DNA from: Prevotellaceae bacterium KH2P17
GTDB taxonomy: Bacteria; Bacteroidota; Bacteroidia; Bacteroidales; Bacteroidaceae
Length of the DNA: 64,000 nt
Assembly (NCBI GenBank): GCA_900199655.1
Contig: FZRE01000005.1
Location: 1 to 64,000, forward strand
Direction of reading: 5' to 3'
Numbering within the stretch: the stretch's first letter is position 1; every line of letters begins with the position of its first letter. Position numbers and translations under genes: made by a program. Shown here piece by piece: positions 49,459 to 57,966 of this stretch. The notes below the pieces were generated by a model. It was not told where the DNA came from. It saw nothing but the letters and a program-made list of their open reading frames with translations, and ran no database searches.

Positions 49459-50757
49459 ATGAAGCGAATCCTACTCTCTCTGCTCGTTGCTGCAGCCTGC
49501 CTGCAGGCTTCGGCACAGTATCAGCCGTCGGCGGAAATCAGGAAGGCGCAGGCCGAATTCCGCGACAACAAGTTCGGCATCTTCCTGCACTGGGGCATCT
49601 ACTCCATGCTGGGCGACGGCGAATGGGTGATGAACAACAAGAACATCAACTATGGCGAGTACACGCATCTGGCTGATGGCTTCTTTCCTTCCAAGTTCAA
49701 TGCCGACGAGTGGGTGCAGGCCATCAAGGCGGCCGGCGCACGCTACATTACCATCACATCGCGCCACCACGACGGGTTCTCGATGTTCAAAACCTCGACT
49801 TCGGCCTACAACATCGTTGACGGCACGCCCTACGGCCGCGATGTGCTCAAGGAAGTGGCCGCGGCGTGCCGCAAGTACGGCGTAAGGCTGCACGTGTACT
49901 ACTCCCATCTGGACTGGCACAGGCCGGATTATCCGCTCGGCCGCACGGGCCGCAAGCTCGGTCGGCCTACTGACAAGCAAGACTGGAAGAGCTACTACGG
50001 CTTCATGAACACGCAGCTACGCGAGCTGCTGACCAACTACGGGCCGCTGGGCGCCATCTGGTTCGACGGCTGGTGGGACCACGACAGCGACCCCAAGCCC
50101 TTCGACTGGCAGCTGGAGGGGCAGTACAAGCTCATACACGAGCTGCAGCCTTCGTGCCTGGTGGCCAACAACCATCATGGTACGCCCTACCCGGGCGAGG
50201 ACATCCAGATTTTTGAACAGGACCTGCCGGGCGAGAACACCTACGGCCTATCGGGGCAGGGCATCAGCCGGCTGCCGCTCGAAACTTGCCTCACCATGAA
50301 CGATACGTGGGGTTACAGCATTACCGACAAGAACTACAAGACCTCCGACGACCTGATACGCGAGCTCGTGCGGGCTGCCGGCAAGGACTGCAACCTGCTG
50401 CTCAACATCGGTCCACGCCCCGACGGGCAGCTTCCTGTTGAGGCTCTGGAGCGGCTCAAGGCCATAGGAAGCTGGCTGAAGCAGAACGGACAGACCATTT
50501 ACGGCACCCGCGGCGGCCTCGTGGCACCCCATGACTGGGGCGTGACCACGCAGCGCGGCAACACCCTTTACGTGCATCTGCTCAAGGGACAGGACCGTGG
50601 ACTCTTCCTGCCGCTGGCCAACCGAAAGGTGAAAGGGGCGCGGATGTTTGCCGACGGAGCGCGGGTGAAGGTGGTGCCTGTGAGCAACGGCGTTACGCTC
50701 CTGCTGCCTCAGGCTCCCAAGGGCGTAGACACGATAGTGGAACTGCAACTGAAATAG
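49459..50757 (+). CDS. GH29 alpha-L-fucosidase, secreted (third in the window)
   Basis: 432 residues with signal peptide MKRILLSLLVAAACLQASAQ. The GH29 barrel has IFLHWGIYSMLGDGEW, TSRHHDGFSMF and nucleophile motif AIWFDGWWDHD (Asp about 203). A short C-terminal beta domain follows and no F5/8 module is present. It is a separate transcription unit with a strong promoter. It differs clearly from the fucosidases at 24004 and 43375, so linkage preference probably differs too. Confidence 0.9.
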   Translation: MKRILLSLLVAAACLQASAQYQPSAEIRKAQAEFRDNKFGIFLHWGIYSMLGDGEWVMNNKNINYGEYTHLADGFFPSKFNADEWVQAIKAAGARYITITSRHHDGFSMFKTSTSAYNIVDGTPYGRDVLKEVAAACRKYGVRLHVYYSHLDWHRPDYPLGRTGRKLGRPTDKQDWKSYYGFMNTQLRELLTNYGPLGAIWFDGWWDHDSDPKPFDWQLEGQYKLIHELQPSCLVANNHHGTPYPGEDIQIFEQDLPGENTYGLSGQGISRLPLETCLTMNDTWGYSITDKNYKTSDDLIRELVRAAGKDCNLLLNIGPRPDGQLPVEALERLKAIGSWLKQNGQTIYGTRGGLVAPHDWGVTTQRGNTLYVHLLKGQDRGLFLPLANRKVKGARMFADGARVKVVPVSNGVTLLLPQAPKGVDTIVELQLK

Positions 50758-50980
50758 AGCCCGTAAAACGTGCCTCTGTGTTGCGCATGGAGCTTTAACC
50801 GCGGTCGGGGTGTTGCTTCTCTGCGAATGCGCGGGCATCTGCGGCTGTGTGGTTACGGGCCTGGCCTGCCCACGGAGGCCGCGAGCCGCCGGCTCTTGGG
50901 CTCTATGAGATGGGCGTGAATTTCTTGCTTGAAGAAGCAGTACGCCAAAAGGGAGGAGGATGGAATAAATCGGCTGAATG

Positions 50981-51013
50981 TTTAGCCGTTAAGGATTTTT
51001 TCCCTTATCTTTG
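50981..51013 (+). promoter_or_regulatory. Promoter of the DUF6377 regulator gene
   Basis: -7 TATCTTTG (51006-51013) with a TTTA at 50981-50984 as -33, 21 bp apart. The remainder of 50758-51064 shows no gene or repeat of the families described. Confidence 0.6.
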
Positions 51014-51064
51014 CATTACAGCGCCGCGGATGAAACGGCGGGAGAACGAACTAACCATTTGCAC

Positions 51065-52678
51065 ATGAAAAGAAAAACATTCTTCCGGATGCTTCTGATG
51101 ATGTTGATGCTGGCTGCCGCCACCGAAGGCTGGGCAGTAACCAGTGGGAGCAATCCTGAAACGATGCTGATTCAGCTGGACAACAGCCTGAAGGAAAAGA
51201 ACAAATACGAAAAACAGAAGCTGGAGAACATAGCCCGTATCAAGCAAAAACTCAAGTCGGAAGCCGGAACCGGACGGTATGCTGTCGTCAGACAGCTCTA
51301 TAGGGAGTATTCTTCATACCAGTACGACTCGGCCTATGTATATGCCCGGGAAATGGGACGGCTGGCCCGGAGCTTGCGCAGTGCCGACTATCAGGTGGAA
51401 GGACAGTGTGCCATCGTGTTCTGCCTGCTATCGGCAGGACTCTACAATGAGGGCTCTGATGCCCTCGACTCTATCGATATCAGCCGGGCTTCGGCCCCTT
51501 ATCGCAAGATATTCTTCACCACGGCAGCCCGTTTCTACTATGATATGGCCGACTTCACCCATGCCAATCCCTATATGGACCGGTATGTCCGCCAGGGTGG
51601 CATCTATACCGACTCCCTGTTGCACTATCTCTCGGAGGGCAGCCGAGACTGGCTTTATGCCGTTGGCATGAGGGAAATGAAAGAGCGACACTACGATACC
51701 TGCATCCGTTATTTCAATGCCTTGCTGAAACGAACGGACACAGATACCCATCTGAAGGCCATTGTCACGTCGAGCTTAGGATGGATTTGTTTGTTCAAAC
51801 AGCAGAACGAAGAAGCCGTGAGTTACCTTGCCCGTGCTGCCGTTTACGACAACCAGGCCGCTACACGCGAAACTACGGCTCTGTGTACGCTGGCACGCTT
51901 GCTTTATCAGCAGGGCGACATACAGCGTGCTACGGAATATGTAAGGCAGTCGCTTGCCAATGCCAACTTTTACGGAGCCCGCCAGCGGATTATCGAAGTG
52001 AGCGGAATTCTGCCCATCATCGAGCAAGACCGTTATAGCATAATGGAGAGTCAGCGCAACGCCATGGCCACAACGGCCGTCATAGCCGTGCTCTTCGTAG
52101 TGGCACTTCTTGTGTCTACGTGGCTCATCCGGCGGCAGATGAAGAAACTCAAGCAGGCCCAGAGTGTCATCGCCGAGCGCAAGGCACAGGTTGAACAGAA
52201 GAATGCCCAGCTCACGGAAGCAAATAAGATAAAGGATGAATATATCGGGCAATCGTTCTATACCAATGCCGAATACATCAACAAGGTAACGAAACTCTAC
52301 CGCACCATTGACCAGAAGATTGCTGCCCGGCAGTATCAGGACCTGCGATCTCTGCTGAAAGAGAGTGAACTTATAGCCGAACGCAAGTCGATGTTTGCTG
52401 ACTTTGACAAGACGTTTCTCAACCTCTTCCCCCATTTCATCGACCAGTATAATTGTCTTTTTGCCGATGCAGGTGACAAGGGCGGTGCCGACAAGTCGAA
52501 AACACTTACCACCGAGATGCGTATCTTTGCCCTTATCCGGCTGGGTATCACCGACTCTGAACGCATAGCCAAGTTTCTCAACTACAGCATTCATACTATC
52601 AATACCTACAAAACGCGAGTAAAGAACAAGTCGCTTGTAGACAACGACCAGTTTGAGGCACGAATTATGGAAATCTGA
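51065..52678 (+). CDS. DUF6377-type membrane regulator (TPR sensor, one membrane helix, C-terminal HTH)
   Basis: The start at 51065 (MKRKTFFRMLLMML) gives 537 residues with a signal peptide; an ATG at 51011 overlaps the promoter and was rejected. Residues about 30-330 are helical TPR-like repeats, predicted periplasmic. One membrane helix spans about 335-355, followed by a coiled coil. The C-terminal 60 residues contain a LuxR-like helix-turn-helix (LTTEMRIFALIRLGITDSERIAKFLN). This layout suggests a one-piece sensor that binds DNA at the membrane. It is likely the regulator of the locus at 52841-62688, which otherwise has none. Confidence 0.8.
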   Translation: MKRKTFFRMLLMMLMLAAATEGWAVTSGSNPETMLIQLDNSLKEKNKYEKQKLENIARIKQKLKSEAGTGRYAVVRQLYREYSSYQYDSAYVYAREMGRLARSLRSADYQVEGQCAIVFCLLSAGLYNEGSDALDSIDISRASAPYRKIFFTTAARFYYDMADFTHANPYMDRYVRQGGIYTDSLLHYLSEGSRDWLYAVGMREMKERHYDTCIRYFNALLKRTDTDTHLKAIVTSSLGWICLFKQQNEEAVSYLARAAVYDNQAATRETTALCTLARLLYQQGDIQRATEYVRQSLANANFYGARQRIIEVSGILPIIEQDRYSIMESQRNAMATTAVIAVLFVVALLVSTWLIRRQMKKLKQAQSVIAERKAQVEQKNAQLTEANKIKDEYIGQSFYTNAEYINKVTKLYRTIDQKIAARQYQDLRSLLKESELIAERKSMFADFDKTFLNLFPHFIDQYNCLFADAGDKGGADKSKTLTTEMRIFALIRLGITDSERIAKFLNYSIHTINTYKTRVKNKSLVDNDQFEARIMEI

Positions 52679-52692
52679 TGCCCAGTGGACAG

Positions 52693-52710
52693 ACAGGCAC
52701 TCCTGCCTGT
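52693..52710. terminator. Short hairpin between the convergent DUF6377 and GH97 genes
   Basis: ACAGGCA-CTCC-TGCCTGT stem just after the DUF6377 gene stop, without a clear T-run. A longer-range pairing of AACCTCTGCAA with TTGCAGAGG further on may add to termination. Confidence 0.4.
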
Positions 52711-52840
52711 TCAATACGGAAGGTACTATATATAATAATGAGAAACCTCTGCAAACCTCTTTAAAGAACAGTCATCATACCGAAAGGCAAGTGGCAAATG
52801 CTGATTTAAAGAGAGCTTGCAGAGGCTTCTGTTTGTGTTC

Positions 52841-54865
52841 TTACGGTCTCAAAGGCAGTTTCAGGAGCTGTATGGCAAAACCGCCGCTTTTGGCCAGATG
52901 AATAGGTAATACCGTGTGGCAGTCGATAGTCAACCGGTCTATGGTCAGCGGATAAGGGTTTGTGTCGTAGGCTGCGGCGGGCCCGTCGCGATAGACAATG
53001 GCCTGATACTTGGCATCTTTGTCAAGGAAGTCGAACTTCACAGACAGTTCGCGCGCATCGGCATCGGTCATGCCTCCTACGTACCAGTTCTCACTGTCGC
53101 GCTCTTTGCGTGCCGTAACGATATATTTGCCAATGTCGGCCATCAGCACTTGCGATTGCTGCCAGCTGGTTGGCACTTGCTCAATGAAGGTGAAAGCCGG
53201 TTGACCTTGATAGTTTTCAATCTCGTCGGCGGCCATCTGCCACGGCGCATAGATGACCACATACGCCGCCAGCTGCTTGGCAAGCGTGGTCTGGGGCCGA
53301 GTTTGCGGATGTACACGCCCCTCGATGCGGAAGATACCTGGCGTGAAGTCGAGCGGACCGGCCAGAATGCGGGTAAAAGGCAATACGCACAGATGGTAGG
53401 GAGGATTGCCTCCGTCTTCAGACCAAGCATTGTATTCCTGTCCGCGTGCCCCCTCTCCCGAGATTAGATTTGGGTATGTACGCTGCAATCCGGTTGGCAT
53501 GGCCGGCTCGTGGTTAACCACCATCAGCTGATACTGGGCTGCTTTCTCTACTACTTTGCGGTAGTGGCGCACTCCGTATTGCGAATGCTGCAGTTCCTTA
53601 TTATCGAGTTTGGGGTTTACATAACCTGTCTTGACGGCCCTGATGCCGAGCCTGTGATAGAGCGAAAAGGCGCTGTCGAGCTGATGCTCGTAGTTGGCAG
53701 CTGCCCCGCCCGTCTCGTTGTGGGCAATGAGGCGTACGCCCTTGGACATGGCATACCGCTGCAGCCCCTGCAGGTCGTAGTCGGGATAGGGCTTGGTAAA
53801 TGAGAACTTGTCGCCCTCTTTGGTCCAGTCGCCGTCCCAACCGTAATTCCACCCTTCCACCAATACGCCCTTCATGCCGTGTGCAGCAGCAAAGTCGATG
53901 TACCGGCGCGTGTTTTCGGTGGTGGCTCCATGCTTAGATCCCTGCGCCCAAGACATGTTATTCATGTGCATGCCCCACCAAATACCGACATACTTACCTG
54001 TTTCCAACCACGAAGTATCTTTAATCCTGCAAGGCTCGTTGAGGTTCAACATCAGACGCGAAGCCACAAGGCCGGCCGGAGTTTGAGCCACGATGACCGT
54101 GCGCCAAGGCGAAACAAACGGCGTGCTGGCAAATACCAGTTCGCCCGTTGACCACGGCACAAGCTGCGCCTTGACCGTTGCCGTGCCCTTGGGCGAGGCT
54201 ATGGGCTGCAGATTGAGCGAGGAATAATCGGTCAGATTGGCCTCATGGATAACCATGTAGAGGCTGTCGCCTGCCTCCATCGTTACCGGAGTAGACACTT
54301 CGGGCTTGCTGCTGAGCGGCGAAGCCGTCCAAAGCGCCTCGTAATAGACCGTTCCCTGCGTTGGCATAGTCCATGCCTTGGCATCGAAAGGGAATGCAAA
54401 CTGCGTTTCTTCGTCCATGATAACGAAGTCCGTCAGCCGTGGCTGGCGTGGGAACTCATAGCGGAACCCGATGCCGTCATTAAACACACGGAACACCAGC
54501 GTGAGCTGCCGGCCCTGCCGTCCGCGCTGTTGCAGGCGCATGGTGAGTTCGTTGTAGTGGTTGCGCACCGTGACTTCCTCGCCCCAGGGCTGTTGCCACG
54601 TTTCGTCTTTGGTGCCGGTCGTGAAGCCGAGTATGCGGAAATCTTTATCCAGATTGCCGTCGCGCAGCTTCATGCCCAGGTACGACGGGCTGATGATGGT
54701 GCGCTTTCCACGTTGCAACTGGTAAAAAGGCTGCCCGCTGCCGTTCACGCCGGCAGTCAAGATGAGCGTCCCGTCGGGCGACGCCACCTTGCGCTGTAGC
54801 CTGCCACTCATCGGAACCGAGAGCAGCAGGGCACACGCAAAGATAACTAACCTGAAACCTTTCAT
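52841..54865 (-). CDS. GH97 alpha-glucosidase-type hydrolase, secreted
   Basis: 674 residues with signal peptide. The N-terminal beta-supersandwich precedes a barrel with WWGMHMNNMSW, GVLVEGWNYGWDGD, IAHNETGG and NHEPAMPTGLQRTYPN, then GEGARGQEYN. The Glu in NHEP fits the inverting, SusB-like branch, which cleaves alpha-glucosides, rather than the retaining alpha-galactosidase branch. It is calcium dependent in characterised members. It begins 7 bp after the GH71/99-like gene, at the end of the third locus. Confidence 0.9.
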   Translation of the reverse strand: MKGFRLVIFACALLLSVPMSGRLQRKVASPDGTLILTAGVNGSGQPFYQLQRGKRTIISPSYLGMKLRDGNLDKDFRILGFTTGTKDETWQQPWGEEVTVRNHYNELTMRLQQRGRQGRQLTLVFRVFNDGIGFRYEFPRQPRLTDFVIMDEETQFAFPFDAKAWTMPTQGTVYYEALWTASPLSSKPEVSTPVTMEAGDSLYMVIHEANLTDYSSLNLQPIASPKGTATVKAQLVPWSTGELVFASTPFVSPWRTVIVAQTPAGLVASRLMLNLNEPCRIKDTSWLETGKYVGIWWGMHMNNMSWAQGSKHGATTENTRRYIDFAAAHGMKGVLVEGWNYGWDGDWTKEGDKFSFTKPYPDYDLQGLQRYAMSKGVRLIAHNETGGAAANYEHQLDSAFSLYHRLGIRAVKTGYVNPKLDNKELQHSQYGVRHYRKVVEKAAQYQLMVVNHEPAMPTGLQRTYPNLISGEGARGQEYNAWSEDGGNPPYHLCVLPFTRILAGPLDFTPGIFRIEGRVHPQTRPQTTLAKQLAAYVVIYAPWQMAADEIENYQGQPAFTFIEQVPTSWQQSQVLMADIGKYIVTARKERDSENWYVGGMTDADARELSVKFDFLDKDAKYQAIVYRDGPAAAYDTNPYPLTIDRLTIDCHTVLPIHLAKSGGFAIQLLKLPLRP

Positions 54866-54872
54866 ACGCCAT

Positions 54873-56075
54873 TTACTTTAATATATCCTTGGCTTTCTCC
54901 ACCTGCAGACTCGCAAGAGCTTGGTAAGCGGCCTTTACCCGTGGGTCGGTTGGTGCCGTGATGCGCAGCTGATACCAGCGATAAACAAGCTCGAGCTCGG
55001 CCTGCTGATAGCTTACGCCGGTGAACTTCTGCAGCTCAACAAGGTATTTGTAGCCATATTCCAAGGTCGGTTCGATGGTTGTTCCCTCTCCATAATCGTT
55101 CCATGTGCTGATTTGGAGCCACTTTAGGCCTGCATTCTTGGCTGCATCAAGCTGGCGCCGGAACAAGGCTCCGTTCTCTGCATCGTAGGTGGTATAGCCG
55201 TCGCCGGCACCACCTTCTTTATAATAGTCGTGGAAACCGGGCATGACTCCGCCTATATACATCTTGAAGTCCTTGGCAACGCCGTAGTTGGGCGATGCGT
55301 TCACCCACGAGTATTCGCCCTCGGCATTGGTGTATCCGCCGTTGTTGGCACGGCCCGAATGCCCGTTCAGGCAAAGGAAAGTGGGCTTGTTTTTGAGAAT
55401 GGCAAACGTTCGATACCAGTCTTTGCCCGTGAGTAGCTGCTGCGGACCGAACACCAGCAGCAGCGGCTGGCCGTCGGCCTTCGCGTAATAGTCTTTGTTG
55501 AAGAAGGTTTCTGCAAGGTAGCGCATGTCGAGACGGGCTTGTCCCACCTTGTCGGAGGCGTCCGCCAGCGCGTTGTCTTCATAGACAACGGCCATCTTCA
55601 GCCCTGCCTTTGCGATGGCGCGGGCCAATGCTTCGGTGTTGCTCTTGTGCTTGGCAACGGTGTTGTCACTGTTCACACCGTACCAGTCTACCATCACACC
55701 GTCTACGCCGCTGTACTTCATCAGCAGGCATTGATAGTCGAGGATGGCCTCATCGCCGGAGGCATAAGGCCCGGTGAGGGGATAGTAGTGTGAAGCAATC
55801 TGCCGCCGGCCGTCTTGGTCGACCACGTTGGGGTCGCAGTTCTTCATCGTCCAATGGTAGCCCCATGTGCCGCCGTTCGACTCGTTGGTTTCAAACCACG
55901 GCATGAAGTGTACGTACACCTGCATGTCGTTTGTCTTGCTGACGGCTTTGGCCACTGATGCCTCTTCCGTCTCATCAGCACTCTTCTTCGGTGCTCCCGG
56001 ATAGCTGTCCTCGCAGCTGCTCCAGGTCATCATGCTGCATAAAAGCAGCAGGGGTAATATATGTTTTCTCATCAT
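54873..56075 (-). CDS. GH71/GH99-like lipoprotein hydrolase
   Basis: 400 residues, lipobox WSSCED. Barrel motifs MQVYVHFMPWFETNE, YSGVDGVMVDWYGVN and WLQISTWNDYGEGTTIEPT match the GH71/99-like group. Related families cleave alpha-1,3-glucan (GH71) or alpha-mannoside internally (GH99), and this protein has not been placed in either with confidence. The lipid anchor points to the cell surface, where it would make the first cut. It is 7 bp from GH97, with 338 bp separating it from susD. Confidence 0.78.
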   Translation of the reverse strand: MMRKHILPLLLLCSMMTWSSCEDSYPGAPKKSADETEEASVAKAVSKTNDMQVYVHFMPWFETNESNGGTWGYHWTMKNCDPNVVDQDGRRQIASHYYPLTGPYASGDEAILDYQCLLMKYSGVDGVMVDWYGVNSDNTVAKHKSNTEALARAIAKAGLKMAVVYEDNALADASDKVGQARLDMRYLAETFFNKDYYAKADGQPLLLVFGPQQLLTGKDWYRTFAILKNKPTFLCLNGHSGRANNGGYTNAEGEYSWVNASPNYGVAKDFKMYIGGVMPGFHDYYKEGGAGDGYTTYDAENGALFRRQLDAAKNAGLKWLQISTWNDYGEGTTIEPTLEYGYKYLVELQKFTGVSYQQAELELVYRWYQLRITAPTDPRVKAAYQALASLQVEKAKDILK

Positions 56076-56184
56076 AAATTTATCAATAGGAGCCTCGTTC
56101 CATTTAGTCCCGTCTCAGGGTGGAGAAGGATTGGTTACGTGGTGGTGCAAGGCATTCTGTTTTGTGCTGTTTTCATCATCCCGA

Positions 56185-56269
56185 TTTCATACAGCTATGC
56201 TTCGGCGTTGTTGGAGCTATCGTTCAAGAGCGTTGAAGCATAGCTTCAAGCGCCTTGAAGGACAGCTCT
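56185..56269 (-). repeat. 22-bp-unit repeat element, copy 6
   Basis: On the minus strand an inverted half (AGAGCTGTCCTTCAAGG) is followed by three 22-bp units (forward 56229-56250, 56207-56228, 56185-56206) beginning CTTGAA, CTTGAA and GCCGAA. The last ends ATGAAA. It reads toward the GH71/99-like gene, whose start is about 110 bp on. The remaining bases of 56076-56412 show no gene. Confidence 0.83.
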
Positions 56270-56412
56270 TCCGCACCGGCCGTAAACAGGCGCCCGGCAG
56301 GCCTGCCGTTAATGGCTGTTTAGGCGCTACGGACTGAGCTCCTGGATGCAGGAGGCTGGCACGGCGCAGGTACGTCCGACTGGCCGGATAGCTGTCGTTC
56401 GTCGGTCTCATC

Positions 56413-57939
56413 TTATTTATATCCCGGGTTCTGTACCAAATTGGGGTTCTTCTCCATCTCCTCTTCAGGTATGGGGAAGATGCCCGTGTGCCTGTCAGCT
56501 TCGGCAGGTTTGTTCCACCAGGCATCGAAGAATGTGCCGAAACGGATGTTGGTTGTGCGTCTCAGACCTTCGAAGACGAATTCGTGGAGCCACTCCTTGT
56601 CGAGTGCGTCGATGGTGAGCGTGGTCAGGTCAGGTAGCCCCGCACGCTTGCGGATTTGGTTGATGTAGGAGAGCGCGTTCTGCTCGTAGCCGAGCCGATA
56701 GTTGGCTTCGGCCTGCATCATCAGCACCTCGGCGTAGCGCATCAGCACCCAGTCGTTGTCGCGCTCCCAGGCATCGGTGGGTCCCCATTCGTACTTGTCA
56801 AGCCGTGCTCCCTCGTTCTGTGCGGCATTTTCAAAGTTCTTGATGTCCTCGGTGTAGTTCAGCGGCTCCCCGTTGTCCATCAGCACCTCGGCACCTGTGG
56901 CCACATTGTACTGCTGACCAATGAGGAGACTGCTGCGGCGCACGTCGTTCTCCTCGAACGATGAGTAGACTCCCGGCTGGGCGCAGATACCGTTGCCGCA
57001 CCACTGGTACACACCGGCAGGGTCGAAGGCGTACTTCTGGTTGTAGTGATAGGTCATGGAGGCCAGGTAGTTGCCCACGGTGCCCTGCTTGTGGTCGTAG
57101 GGAATGGCGAATATAATTTCCGTGGAGCCTTGGTTCTCAATGGCAAAGCTGGCCTTGTAGGCGGGTGTCAGCGAGTAGCCCTTCACCTTGTCGCAGGCAT
57201 CCAGGCAGTCCTGCCACCGGGCTTTGCCCGTATAGACCTCTGCATTGAGATAGAGACGGGCCAGCAGCGTATAGGCAACATTCTGTGTAAAGCGGCCATA
57301 CTGAATGCCGGCAGGCAACAGCGGAAGCACTTCCTTGAGCTCCTTCTCAATGAAATCAAACACTTCCTGGCGCGTTGAGTTCTTGGGAAGCTCGCTTTCG
57401 GTGAAGTCGGTGGTGATGGGAACGTTGCCGAAGTTGTCGAGCAGGTTGTAGTAATAGTAGGCACGGAGCCCGCGCAGTTCGGCTTCAGCTATCTTCTTTG
57501 ACTCTTCGCCGAGCTCGCTCTTCTCCACCTGGTAGATGATGCCGTTGACCTTGGAAACGCCTGTGAAGTTGTATCTCCAGATGGAGAGCACGCCCGTGTT
57601 CTGTGCATCCCAGGTGTGATATTGCAGTTGCTGGTAGCGCCCACCGTCGTACCAGTCGGTGCCGCGGGTCGGGATGCAGGCCTCGTCGCTTGAGCATTCG
57701 GAGGTAAAGAACACATACTCGCATGTAGGGTAGCAGTTCACGCCGTTGCCCTCGGGTGTACCGGAGCCATAGCCACGCAGGGTGGCGTAGGCGCCTCCTA
57801 CGATGGTGGATATCTCTGTTTCGTTCTTGCCGTAATCGTTCATTGATACTTTGTCGTAAAGATGCTCTTTCAGGTCTGTACATGACGTCATCACGGTTCC
57901 TGCCAGCAGGAGTGATGATAGTATATATCTTGCTTTCAT
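56413..57939 (-). CDS. SusD/RagB-family lipoprotein (third locus)
   Basis: 508 residues, lipobox TVMTSCTD. The typical C-terminal signature WLHEFVFEGLRRTTNIRFG and TPR helices (RYAEVLMMQAEANYRLG) are present. It pairs with the SusC encoded 27 bp upstream in the operon. Glycan specificity unknown. Confidence 0.93.
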   Translation of the reverse strand: MKARYILSSLLLAGTVMTSCTDLKEHLYDKVSMNDYGKNETEISTIVGGAYATLRGYGSGTPEGNGVNCYPTCEYVFFTSECSSDEACIPTRGTDWYDGGRYQQLQYHTWDAQNTGVLSIWRYNFTGVSKVNGIIYQVEKSELGEESKKIAEAELRGLRAYYYYNLLDNFGNVPITTDFTESELPKNSTRQEVFDFIEKELKEVLPLLPAGIQYGRFTQNVAYTLLARLYLNAEVYTGKARWQDCLDACDKVKGYSLTPAYKASFAIENQGSTEIIFAIPYDHKQGTVGNYLASMTYHYNQKYAFDPAGVYQWCGNGICAQPGVYSSFEENDVRRSSLLIGQQYNVATGAEVLMDNGEPLNYTEDIKNFENAAQNEGARLDKYEWGPTDAWERDNDWVLMRYAEVLMMQAEANYRLGYEQNALSYINQIRKRAGLPDLTTLTIDALDKEWLHEFVFEGLRRTTNIRFGTFFDAWWNKPAEADRHTGIFPIPEEEMEKNPNLVQNPGYK

Positions 57940-57966
57940 AATTTTGCGATATAAGGGTTAATGTGT

